Under the pieces are notes generated by a model. The model was not told the DNA's origin and did no database searches. It saw only the letters and a list, made by a program, of their open reading frames with translations. A DNA stretch of 8,808 nt from an uncultured Rhodospirillaceae bacterium (GTDB lineage Bacteria > Pseudomonadota > Alphaproteobacteria > CAAGCB01 > CAG-977): assembly GCA_900553035.1 (NCBI GenBank), contig USCC01000088.1:1-8808 (forward strand), in the 5' to 3' direction. A program made the translations under genes and the position numbers. Below are positions 1 through 6,068 of the stretch, piece by piece (position 1 is the stretch's first letter; each line of letters starts with the position of its first letter).

Positions 1-138
1 CTAAGCAAAAAGGAACAGCTGGATGTCTCCGTCTTTGCTTTTTTTGCGAGGAATATTCAGTTTTCCTGTTTTATTACTTAGCAAAAAACAATGTAATCTC
101 CGGGCTGTTTTTTTATATTGGGTCGTTCCGCTTTTCAG

Positions 139-993
139 TTACTTCCCGTTTTGATGAGAGCCCTTCCCCGGAACCGGCGCCTGCTCCAAAAAGTCCATCA
201 GGCGGCGCCGTACTTCGGCCTCTCCAAAAGCATGGATATGGTCGCCTTTGGGGGCAATTACGATTTCTTTGGGCGGCGGCGCGTTTTCATACAGAAGGCG
301 CGTATGATGCGGAGGGACAACACGATCCTGCGCCGTCGTTACGAAAAAGGTCGGCATGGAAAGCAATTTCACCCGCTCGTCCGGCGCGTTTTCCTCAACC
401 AGCAAGGAAAGCGGATACTGGAACGGCCACAGAAACCATACGCCCGCCGCCTTTTCCCGCGCAATCCTCCGGGTGCTTGAAAACGCGCTGTCAACGATAA
501 GCCCTGATACCTCATTCCGATAAGGGGATTCCGCCAGCGTAGCAATCGCCAGAGATCCTCCCAGACTTTGCCCGAGAACAAACAGCTTCCCGTTTTTATG
601 CTCCGTCAGGTATTTCAAAGCCGTGTTGATGTCGGTTTCCATCCCTTTTAAATCCGGCGCCCCTTCGGATTGCCCGTAGCCCCGGTAATCCAATGCGAAA
701 AGGTCATATCCCGCCAAAACCAGCCACACCACCCCGAACGTATGCGTCGATATGTTTTCCGCATTCCCGTGAAGGAACAGAATCGTTCCTTTGGAGGGTG
801 TCCCTTCCGGAAGAACCGCCGGAATGTCCCAGGCGTGCAACCGCAGTCCGTCCGGCGTCGTCAGAACAACATCCTTATACGCCAGACCCAGTTCCGCCGG
901 CGTCAGTACGATTTCCGGCGTCGGATAGAAAAAAAGAAAAGTACAGCTTTGAAGCAGGCTGAAAACAGCGGCTAAAAAAATTTTTTTCATCAT
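139..993 (-). CDS. Alpha/beta hydrolase lipoprotein (BEM46/YfhR-like)
   Basis: A 284-residue alpha/beta hydrolase, probably anchored to a membrane on its periplasmic side. The N-terminus is a short hydrophobic signal ending in a lipobox (LQSC, Cys17). Next come the oxyanion-side motif HGNAEN (75-80), the nucleophile elbow GQSLGG (141-146, Ser143), a likely catalytic Asp223 in the QDRVVPP segment and a likely His252 in GDH. So the catalytic triad looks complete, and the length is normal for this serine hydrolase group. The substrate cannot be read from sequence; members are usually annotated only as hydrolases or peptidase-like. The start is ATG 993, with GGGGAG (999-1004) five bases upstream; a second ATG follows at once and would be spaced eight bases. 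The gene begins 16 bases after the stop of the OmpA-like gene, so the two are probably cotranscribed. Confidence 0.88.
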   Translation of the reverse strand: MMKKIFLAAVFSLLQSCTFLFFYPTPEIVLTPAELGLAYKDVVLTTPDGLRLHAWDIPAVLPEGTPSKGTILFLHGNAENISTHTFGVVWLVLAGYDLFALDYRGYGQSEGAPDLKGMETDINTALKYLTEHKNGKLFVLGQSLGGSLAIATLAESPYRNEVSGLIVDSAFSSTRRIAREKAAGVWFLWPFQYPLSLLVEENAPDERVKLLSMPTFFVTTAQDRVVPPHHTRLLYENAPPPKEIVIAPKGDHIHAFGEAEVRRRLMDFLEQAPVPGKGSHQNGK

Positions 994-1009
994 ACCGTCT
1001 CCCCGCCAT

Positions 1010-1606
1010 TCAGCGGATGGTCGGTGTCAGAACAATTTCTATCCGGTTATTCTTTTCCCGGCCTTCCGCTGTGTTATTCGAGGCCGCCGGCTCGGAAGCC
1101 CCTTTGCCGTCAACCCAGAAGCGAATTTTGGGAATGTCCGATCCGGTCAGAGCCGCCGCAACGCTGTCCGCCCGTTTTTCCGACAGCATCATATTCGTGG
1201 CCGGCCGTCCCGTATTGTCCGTATGCCCCACAACATTGATCCGTGTCCTGTCATAATAACGCAGAACCGGAGCAATCTTTTTCAGCTCAGCCCGCGCTTC
1301 TTCCTTCAGATTGTACGAGTTGGAACTGAACGCCAGATTTCCCGGAACGACAAGCGTCAGGCTGTTCCTCTTCCGGAAAAGCCGTATGTCAGAACCGGCC
1401 AGCGCTTCGACCAGGTCATTTTCCTGTGCGGCCATGTACTCGGCGACCGGGCGGACAGGAGCATTCGTTTTCGCCGGGATTTTTCTTTGCGTCGGAGCCG
1501 GCTTCGGCACCGCAACCACCGTTCGCGCCGCCGTCCGGGCTGTCGGCTGCGGGGAAGAACAGGCGGTCAACATTAACAAAGCGCCCAAAACAATTGCAGA
1601 AGTCAT
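1010..1606 (-). CDS. OmpA-family peptidoglycan-binding lipoprotein
   Basis: A 198-residue outer-membrane lipoprotein. The signal peptide ends in the lipobox LTAC (Cys16). A Pro/Ala/Lys-rich, probably disordered linker (about 17-52) could span part of the periplasm. The C-terminal OmpA domain (about 85-195) shows the family hallmarks: NVVGHTDNTG (Asp130), LSEKRADSVAAAL, GKGASEP and EGREKNNRIEI (Arg188). Asp and Arg at these places bind diaminopimelate of peptidoglycan in the family. It therefore likely tethers the outer membrane to the cell wall, in the manner of Pal or YiaD. It is not obviously Pal itself, because no Tol genes are adjacent. The start ATG 1606 has an AGGGGA site about five bases upstream. 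It is the first gene of a probable operon with the hydrolase. Confidence 0.9.
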   Translation of the reverse strand: MTSAIVLGALLMLTACSSPQPTARTAARTVVAVPKPAPTQRKIPAKTNAPVRPVAEYMAAQENDLVEALAGSDIRLFRKRNSLTLVVPGNLAFSSNSYNLKEEARAELKKIAPVLRYYDRTRINVVGHTDNTGRPATNMMLSEKRADSVAAALTGSDIPKIRFWVDGKGASEPAASNNTAEGREKNNRIEIVLTPTIR

Positions 1607-1642
1607 TCCGTCCCCTTGCGTAAAAAATAAAGACTTTCTTTA

Positions 1643-1671
1643 CTTATAACATACGGTTTTTAAAACGAAAA
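1643..1671 (-). promoter_or_regulatory. Possible promoter of the OmpA-like gene
   Basis: On the minus strand a TATAAG -10 candidate (1643-1648) lies 17 bases from a weak TTTTCG -35 (1666-1671). This would give a leader of about 30 bases before ATG 1606. The -35 match is poor. The spacer is occupied by the inverted repeat at 1653-1675, which could act as an operator. Confidence 0.3.
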
Positions 1672-1675
1672 CCGT
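1653..1675. repeat. Inverted repeat upstream of OmpA-like gene
   Basis: ACGGTTTT (1653-1660) and AAAACCGT (1668-1675) form a perfect 8-bp inverted repeat around a 7-base centre. A further CGGTTT copy follows at 1681. On the plus strand it is followed by CTTTT, so it could be a weak terminator. Its place inside the likely promoter of the minus-strand lipoprotein gene fits an operator better. The rest of the 1676-1813 interval shows one more short palindrome (AGCGG/CCGCT near 1711-1725) and no credible gene. Confidence 0.4.
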
Positions 1676-1813
1676 CTTTTCGGTTTATTTCGTGAGAAAC
1701 GTCACATTTAAAGCGGCCGAACCGCTGAAATAAAACGGGGAAAAGCATTGGTTCCCGCGGATTTGAAACAGCACATTCCGTGAAGTCCGGAATCGCAAAA
1801 GACTCCGGAACAT

Positions 1814-1845
1814 AAAAAAACGGCCCGCACAAAACGGGCCGTTTT
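1814..1845 (-). terminator. Rho-independent terminator after GGGtGRT gene
   Basis: CGGCCCG (1821-1827) pairs with CGGGCCG (1835-1841) around a 7-base loop, and A/T flanks extend the stem. Read on the minus strand it is followed by seven T residues (1820 to 1814). It sits 18 bases after the stop of the GGGtGRT gene. Confidence 0.92.
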
Positions 1846-1862
1846 CATAAAATACCGGAAAA

Positions 1863-2861
1863 TTATTTCCCGGCCTGTTCAATCGCAACCGCGACCGCAA
1901 CGGAAGCGCCGACCATCGGGTTGTTGCCCATGCCGATCAATCCCATCATTTCGACGTGCGCCGGAACCGAAGAGGAACCTGCAAACTGCGCGTCGCCGTG
2001 CATGCGACCCATCGTATCCGTCATGCCATAGGACGCCGGACCCGCGGCCACGTTGTCCGGATGGAGCGTGCGGCCAGTGCCGCCGCCGGAAGCGACGGAG
2101 AAGTACTTCTTGCCGTTTTCAATCGCCCACTTCTTGTACGTACCGGCGACCGGATGCTGGAAACGCGTCGGGTTCGTCGAGTTGCCCGTGATGGACACGT
2201 CAACGCCTTCATGAATCATGATGGCGACGCCTTCGGAGACATCGTCCGCACCGTAGCATTTGACCTTAGCCTTGTCGCCGTCGGAAAACGCCTTTTCGCT
2301 GACGATGTTCAGCTTGCCGGTGGCGTAATCATATTCCGTTTCAACAGACGTAAAGCCGTTGATGCGGGAAATGATGTAGGCGGCATCCTTGCCCAGGCCG
2401 TTCAGAATCACGCGGAGCGGTTCCTTGCGGACTTTGTTCGCCGTGCGGGCGATACCGATCGCACCTTCGGCGGCGGCAAAGGATTCATGCCCGGCGAGGA
2501 AGCAGAAACATTTCGTGTCTTCACGCAGCAGCATGGCGGCCAGATTGCCGTGGCCCAGACCGACAGCGCGCTGATCGGCGACGGAACCGGGGATGCAGAA
2601 TGCCTGCAGGCCGACGCCCAGCTTTTCGGCGGCTTCGGCCGCTGTTTTCGCACCGGTTTTGATCGCAATCGCCGCGCCCAGCGTGTAGGCCCAGACAGCG
2701 TTTTCAAAACAGATCGGCTGGATGCCACGGACGACGGCGGCAACGTCAACGCCTTTGTCCTTGCAGATCTTTTCCGCGTCTTCCAGAGATTTCATGTCAT
2801 ACTTTGCCAAGCATTCGTTGATTTTGGCAATGCGGCGTTCATAGCCTTCAAATTGAGCCAT
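1863..2861 (-). CDS. GGGtGRT family protein
   Basis: A 332-residue cytoplasmic protein of the GGGtGRT family (Pfam family of that name). It is named for a conserved Gly-rich motif, present here as SGGGTGRTLHP with GGGTGRT at residues 259-265. The Gly/Met-rich C-terminus with GMGNNPMVGASVAVAV is also typical. The biochemical function of the family is not established to my knowledge. It is found next to a NifU-type scaffold, as here, so a role with Fe-S clusters is inferred from context. It carries several Cys residues, including a CFC pair near residue 118. The chosen start is ATG 2861: AAGGAG (2870-2875) is eight bases upstream, and the resulting MAQFEGYERR fits the family N-terminus. An in-frame TTG at 2867 is only two bases from the Shine-Dalgarno and is unlikely. 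The Shine-Dalgarno overlaps the stop codon of the upstream gene (TAAGGAG), so translation is probably coupled. Confidence 0.92.
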   Translation of the reverse strand: MAQFEGYERRIAKINECLAKYDMKSLEDAEKICKDKGVDVAAVVRGIQPICFENAVWAYTLGAAIAIKTGAKTAAEAAEKLGVGLQAFCIPGSVADQRAVGLGHGNLAAMLLREDTKCFCFLAGHESFAAAEGAIGIARTANKVRKEPLRVILNGLGKDAAYIISRINGFTSVETEYDYATGKLNIVSEKAFSDGDKAKVKCYGADDVSEGVAIMIHEGVDVSITGNSTNPTRFQHPVAGTYKKWAIENGKKYFSVASGGGTGRTLHPDNVAAGPASYGMTDTMGRMHGDAQFAGSSSVPAHVEMMGLIGMGNNPMVGASVAVAVAIEQAGK

Positions 2862-2873
2862 TTCCAAATCTCC

Positions 2874-3578
2874 TTATTTGTGACGCGGGTCAATGACGGT
2901 TTCGGCTTCGGCAAAACGGCCGTAGGTGCCGATGTTCTTTTCATAGGCGGTTTTCGGGTCTTCGCCTTTTTTGATGGCTTCCATCATTTTGCCCAGATGA
3001 ACGAACTTGTAGCCGATGACTTCGCCGTTCTTGTCCAGACCTTCGGCCAGGACGTAACCTTCGGCCATTTCCAGGAAGCGGACGCCCTTCTGCTTTGTCG
3101 AATACATTGTACCGACCTGTGAACGAAGGCCTTTGCCCAGGTCTTCCAGACCCGCGCCGATGGGCAGACCGTTTTCGGAAAAGGCGGACTGCGTGCGGCC
3201 GTAAACAATCTGCAGGAACAGCTCGCGCATCGCGACGTTGATCGCGTCGCACACAAGGTCAGAATTCAGGGCTTCCAGAAGTGTTTTTCCGGGCAGGATT
3301 TCGGCGGCCATCGCGGCGGAATGCGTCATGCCAGAACAGCCGATCGTTTCAACCAGCGCTTCCTGAATGACGCCGTCCTTGACGTTCAGGGTCAGTTTGC
3401 AGGTACCCTGCTGGGGGGCACAGGCGCCGACGCCGTGCGTCAGACCTGAAATATCGGTGATTTCTTTCGACTTGACCCATTTGCCTTCTTCAGGGATGGG
3501 AGCGGGACCGTGCTTCGCGCCTTTGGCGACGCAGCACATCTGTTCCACTTCGTGCGAACATTGATGAGAACAACTCAT
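2874..3578 (-). CDS. NifU-like Fe-S cluster assembly scaffold
   Basis: A 234-residue cytoplasmic protein with a NifU/IscU-type N-terminal scaffold fold. The order VGAC(53)...C(60)KLTLNVKDG, then ETIGC(81)SGMTHSAAMAAE, then LVC(110)DAINVAMREL follows the three conserved Cys regions of IscU that hold a nascent Fe-S cluster. The N-terminus adds Cys 3, 7, 15 and 16 with interspersed His, which IscU lacks and which could bind metal. A C-terminal extension of about 100 residues is also beyond the IscU length. This matches the scaffold subtype that accompanies GGGtGRT proteins. No cysteine desulfurase is nearby, so sulfur donation must come from elsewhere. The start ATG 3578 has GGAG (3587-3590) eight bases upstream. 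It is the first gene of a two-gene operon with the GGGtGRT protein. Confidence 0.88.
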   Translation of the reverse strand: MSCSHQCSHEVEQMCCVAKGAKHGPAPIPEEGKWVKSKEITDISGLTHGVGACAPQQGTCKLTLNVKDGVIQEALVETIGCSGMTHSAAMAAEILPGKTLLEALNSDLVCDAINVAMRELFLQIVYGRTQSAFSENGLPIGAGLEDLGKGLRSQVGTMYSTKQKGVRFLEMAEGYVLAEGLDKNGEVIGYKFVHLGKMMEAIKKGEDPKTAYEKNIGTYGRFAEAETVIDPRHK

Positions 3579-3617
3579 AAAGGTTACTCCATAAGAAAAA
3601 TTTTCAAGACGACCCCT

Positions 3618-3645
3618 TTATAACCTTTTGAAGAGGTTTTGGCAT
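3618..3645 (-). promoter_or_regulatory. Possible promoter and operator of the NifU-GGGtGRT operon
   Basis: On the minus strand TATAAA (3618-3623) has ATGCCA (3640-3645) 16 bases upstream, a fair sigma70-type pair. Most of the spacer is a 17-base near-perfect palindrome (3622-3638, AACC...GGTT around a central G). That placement suits a repressor or Fe-S-responsive regulator, but the motif is not one I recognise. Confidence 0.35.
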
Positions 3646-3760
3646 CTTCTTTTTCAAAAAAAGCCCTGCTTTTTTTACGCCTCCTTTTCTTTCGGCTTTT
3701 AAAAAAGGAACGCCGCGTTTACTCTGATACAAAGGCTTCTTTGCGGAGAAAGAAAAGCGT

Positions 3761-4219
3761 ATGAAAAAAAGAACGGTTTTTTTGATTGCGGCCTGCGGCA
3801 TTTTCCGGGCGTTCAACGTTTTTGCCGGAAATGAGGATGAACCCGTTTTCGGCACAGAACGGGAAATGATACTGACCGGTTTTATTGAAGGATGGAAAAC
3901 CGAAAATCTGGACGCTGTCATTGAATTCTGTACGGAAAACGGCCAGGACGTCAGCCCTTATACCACGGCGTTCCGGCGTGAAAACAGAGATATTCTGGGT
4001 CTTGCGGAACGTTATTTCCAGGCTTTAAAATCGGCCGCAGAAACCGATTTGAAGCAGAAAATGATGGAAGACGGGCGGCGGCAGCTTCGCAGCAAAATCA
4101 AACAATCGGGCAAATCCGGGTCGGAATTCTGCCGGATGCTGAATACAAAGGCCGATGCCGCCGCGCGGGAAGAAAAGGCCGCGCTTGAGAAGGTTCAGAA
4201 GATAATAATGGGCGAATAA
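3761..4219 (+). CDS. Small, probably exported protein of unknown function
   Basis: A 152-residue protein I do not recognise. The N-terminus (MKKR then a hydrophobic stretch) looks like a signal peptide with likely cleavage after VFA (residues 20-22). IAAC (9-12) resembles a lipobox, but the hydrophobic segment before it is very short, so signal peptidase I processing is preferred. The mature part is charged and helical in character. It has two Cys (57 and 124) that could form a disulfide, and an Ala/Lys/Glu-rich C-terminal helix. Its start region, with one aromatic-rich acidic stretch followed by EMILTGFIEGWKTENLD, suggests a small periplasmic domain. GGAG (3745-3748) lies 12 bases before ATG 3761, a rather long spacing. 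A TGaTACAAA extended -10 candidate lies at 3725-3733. The gene diverges from the NifU-like operon. The frame stays open for 90 codons beyond its TAA. Confidence 0.7.
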   Translation: MKKRTVFLIAACGIFRAFNVFAGNEDEPVFGTEREMILTGFIEGWKTENLDAVIEFCTENGQDVSPYTTAFRRENRDILGLAERYFQALKSAAETDLKQKMMEDGRRQLRSKIKQSGKSGSEFCRMLNTKADAAAREEKAALEKVQKIIMGE

Positions 4220-4488
4220 GCCGGCGGGCGGTTCCGGGCCGGGATTTTATCGGGAAAAGAGGACGCCGGCCGGAGTAAGGGCGCGGACGGTTCGCCGTCG
4301 GCCCGTGCGCAGGGGAATACCGTATCCGCAGAACATCCGGAGCCCGCGCAGCGTCCTGTTCGCGCGGCTTTGCCCGGACAGCGCCCGGTTCAAGTCAAAA
4401 AAGAAAAAAGATTCAACGAGAAAGACGTTTTTTCTGAAAAAACAGCGGGGATGTTTGCCGAATTGTTGACAAAAATGTCGAATTTCTG
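4220..4488. other. GC-rich structured intergenic stretch, no assigned gene
   Basis: Between the exported protein gene and the next promoter lies a stretch whose first 170 bases are visibly much richer in GC than the neighbouring genes. It can form a stem-loop at 4279-4304 (GGGC, GACGG, TTCG loop, CCGTC, GCCC) and another at 4341-4369 (CCGCGC/GCGCGG). An A/T hairpin lies at 4427-4443 (GTTTTTT/AAAAAAC). None is a clear terminator. The frame of the upstream gene is stop-free from 4220 to the TGA at 4490-4492, and the next frame is also nearly open, so openness alone does not prove coding. No start codon with a Shine-Dalgarno is present. It may be a decayed C-terminal extension, an RNA element or a repeat. 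Confidence 0.5.
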
Positions 4489-4517
4489 TTGATTGACTTC
4501 CGGAAAGCGGTTATCCT
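4489..4517 (+). promoter_or_regulatory. Sigma70-like promoter of cassette 1
   Basis: TTGATT (4489-4494) and TATCCT (4512-4517) are 17 bases apart, giving a leader of about 25 bases before ATG 4550. An alternative perfect TTGACA lies at 4466-4471 but has a poor -10 partner. Confidence 0.5.
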
Positions 4518-4549
4518 TTTTACAGGTAATTTGTATAAGGGGATCTGTT

Positions 4550-4891
4550 ATGCAGATTGAAGAACTGGCGTCTCCGACCTTTGCTTTGAATGAAAACGGG
4601 AACGTGACGGTTTTCGTTCCTGAATTTGCCGGCGAAGCTTCAGACCCCCTGATTTCGGGGATTGACGGGCAGACACTGTTTTTCCGGCGTTCGCCCGAGG
4701 CGGGGTGCCGGCTGTCCGATATTCCGGCGGAAGTGATGGCGGCGCTGGGCCGCGTGAAAAAATGCCTTGTCATCGAACTGGATCTGGAAACAGTGGCGGA
4801 TTTATATGAAAAGGATGCGCCCGATCTGGAATCCGCTTTTAAAAAAATTTATGAATCGGACGTGTCGGATATTCCGGCCGGGGAGGAATAA
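4550..4891 (+). CDS. Small acidic protein, cassette 1 (unrecognised family)
   Basis: A 113-residue cytoplasmic protein with no signal peptide or membrane segment. I do not recognise the family. It aligns without any gap to the product of 6672-7010: by hand, about 43 of the first 105 positions are identical. Shared blocks are SPTFA (8-12), an FxP segment (22-24), LFFxRxPExGCxL (43-55), CLxIExDxE (72-80) and PDLESAFxxIYE (91-102). Cys53 and Cys72 are conserved. The protein is strongly acidic (23 Asp/Glu against 9 Lys/Arg), while the product of the next gene is basic. The start ATG 4550 has AAGGGGA (4537-4543) six bases upstream, and the paralogue begins at the matching residue. An upstream TTG at 4493 in the same frame has no ribosome site and overlaps the promoter. 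The downstream gene starts three bases after this stop. A partner or chaperone of that product is an inference. Confidence 0.85.
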   Translation: MQIEELASPTFALNENGNVTVFVPEFAGEASDPLISGIDGQTLFFRRSPEAGCRLSDIPAEVMAALGRVKKCLVIELDLETVADLYEKDAPDLESAFKKIYESDVSDIPAGEE

Positions 4892-4894
4892 GAA

Positions 4895-5992
4895 ATGATG
4901 AACGTAGCGGCAATGACCCTTCTTTTGAACAACAGGCGCGGCGGTTTCGGTGTCAGCCTGGGCGATGGCTGGGGCGAACCGGAACAGGCGCCGGAACGCT
5001 ATGATATTCCAGAGGCCCGGGGCGGTTCCCGCATTGACGGAACGTCGGTGCTGACGGCGTATCTGGACGGCCGGTGCACAATAACGGCTTTCGGCACCTC
5101 CAGCGCGCAGAATCTTTTCGGCGAAAAACTGAAAACCTCCATGAAGAGTGTCCCGGCATACAAGGCGTATGCAGAGCAGAAAATCAATATGGTGACCCCG
5201 CCGTCCTTTATGGAAAAAATGATGCTTCTGCGCCGGACGCTGAAGGATAAGAAGGCCGCGCGGATGCTGAGCCGGACGACCTTGGGCGCGACATCTCTGG
5301 CGGCGGGCATGATTTCTCTGGCGGCGCGTTCCTACGGGCGGGCGCGGGGTTTCGTACTGGAAAAACTGCTGGACCGGGAAATGCCTCAGACCTTTACCGA
5401 ACGCCTGATAGATTTGAAAAGCCGTGCGGAATTCAAAAGCGATGTGAAAAAACTCGGCCGGCTGGAAAAACTGAACGCCGCGATTGACGAAAACCGGAAT
5501 CTGCAGTCCAAGACGTTTTATATGGACGGAATGACCCGCCATCGCAATCAGACGACTTCCAGACTGCTGATTGCTTACCTGTACGGCGACCGTGACATTG
5601 ATGAAAAGGGCGTTTCAAACGTCCGGTCAAATGCACAGCTTCGGGAAACGGTTGTGTCTTTGAAGGAAGTGGAACAGACGCTGGATAAGACGACGGCACA
5701 GATCAACATGGTTGACCCGCCCACCCGCACCGAATCATTTTTAATGAAGGCCGGGAAGTGGTTGGAAAACCGGCAGAGATACTCTTCGGTCGATTCGACC
5801 CTGACGCAGGCGTCGTCCGCCGTTATTGCCAAAGTTACGGAACGTTATATCCGGAATAACGAGCAGAAGAACCCGGAATTCAAAGGACGTCTGAGCATGT
5901 TCAGCCGTTTTTCAGACATCCGTCTGCGCCGCCAGTACGAACAGGACGCCGCCCGGCTTCAGACGCTTCAGCGGAAAATGACGGGACGATAA
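4895..5992 (+). CDS. Basic protein with duplicated AYLxG/NMVxPP domain, cassette 1
   Basis: A 365-residue protein of no family I recognise, made of two related halves. Half one has VLTAYLDG (52-59), INMVTPP (97-103), TTLG plus a small-residue-rich hydrophobic helix (128-145), and FKSDVKKL (180-187). Half two has LLIAYLYG (224-231), INMVDPP (270-276), STLT plus a helix (301-317), and FSDIRLRR (339-346). The motif distances agree (45 and 46 residues). The protein is basic by hand count (62 Lys/Arg, 41 Asp/Glu). The N-terminus MMN...LLL..RRGGFG resembles that of the 7086-7649 product and does not look like a signal peptide. The hydrophobic helices are probably too short or polar to be firm membrane spans. 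The start ATG 4895 has GGGAGGAA (4881-4888) six bases upstream, inside the end of the previous gene, so translation is coupled. The MxN start matches the paralogue. Confidence 0.85.
   Translation: MMNVAAMTLLLNNRRGGFGVSLGDGWGEPEQAPERYDIPEARGGSRIDGTSVLTAYLDGRCTITAFGTSSAQNLFGEKLKTSMKSVPAYKAYAEQKINMVTPPSFMEKMMLLRRTLKDKKAARMLSRTTLGATSLAAGMISLAARSYGRARGFVLEKLLDREMPQTFTERLIDLKSRAEFKSDVKKLGRLEKLNAAIDENRNLQSKTFYMDGMTRHRNQTTSRLLIAYLYGDRDIDEKGVSNVRSNAQLRETVVSLKEVEQTLDKTTAQINMVDPPTRTESFLMKAGKWLENRQRYSSVDSTLTQASSAVIAKVTERYIRNNEQKNPEFKGRLSMFSRFSDIRLRRQYEQDAARLQTLQRKMTGR
5048..5989 (+). repeat. Internal duplication within the cassette 1 large gene
   Basis: Two diverged copies of one domain: residues about 52-190 (bases 5048-5464) and about 224-365 (bases 5564-5989). 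The similarity is visible at protein level only, through the ordered AYLxG, NMVxPP, TLx helix and basic C-terminal helix motifs. A third copy is the body of the 7086-7649 product. Confidence 0.7.
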
Positions 5993-6026
5993 GAAAAAAC
6001 GTTTTGCCGGACTTGAAAACAGGATT

Positions 6027-6055
6027 AAAAAAGCCTCTGCATCAGAGGCTTTTTT
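6027..6055 (+). terminator. Strong hairpin terminator between cassette 1 and flavoprotein gene
   Basis: AAAAAAGCCTCTG (6027-6039) and CAGAGGCTTTTTT (6043-6055) form a perfect 13-bp stem with a 3-base loop. The T run lies inside the stem, and the symmetry allows action on either strand. It starts 34 bases after the stop of the large cassette 1 gene. It ends only two bases before the Shine-Dalgarno of the flavoprotein gene (GGGAG, 6058-6062). Confidence 0.85.
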
Positions 6056-6068
6056 ACGGGAGAAAAAA

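Noticed and set aside
83..113. A/T-rich hairpin (AAAAAACA/TGTTTTTT) downstream of the hydrolase
   Set aside because: It could end the lipoprotein operon, but it has a single G:C pair and a 15-base loop, too weak to call. I see no gene in 1-138.
1644..1832. A 62-codon minus-strand frame between the two minus-strand operons
   Set aside because: It overlaps the terminator at 1814-1845 and the OmpA-like promoter region, has no Shine-Dalgarno and shows no coding character.
1956..3122. A 388-codon open frame on the plus strand
   Set aside because: It lies fully antisense to the GGGtGRT and NifU-like genes, which have clear family motifs, ribosome sites and a terminator. It is Arg/Gly/Asp-rich in the way of GC-driven shadows and has no Shine-Dalgarno.
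3761..3796. Lipobox-like IAAC at residues 9-12 of the 152-residue protein
   Set aside because: Only about five hydrophobic residues precede it, too few for a lipoprotein signal; the VFA cleavage site after residue 22 is more natural.
3604..3921. A 105-codon minus-strand frame upstream of the NifU-like gene
   Set aside because: It covers the divergent promoter region and the signal peptide coding part of the 3761 gene, with a Lys/Phe-rich composition from A/T runs. No motif or ribosome site.
4390..4773. A 127-codon open frame on the minus strand
   Set aside because: It overlaps the small acidic gene and its promoter. The sense reading is confirmed by its ungapped paralogue, and no ribosome site supports the antisense frame.
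4802..5542. A 246-codon open frame on the minus strand
   Set aside because: Antisense to the cassette 1 large gene, whose reading is supported by paralogy and internal repeats. The antisense product is His/Arg/Gln-rich without recognisable features.
4550..5992. Reading cassette 1 as a toxin-antitoxin pair
   Set aside because: Size order and charge would allow it, but no toxin or DNA-binding antitoxin motif is visible and the large protein has a duplicated domain unlike known toxins. Kept only as an unnamed partner pair.
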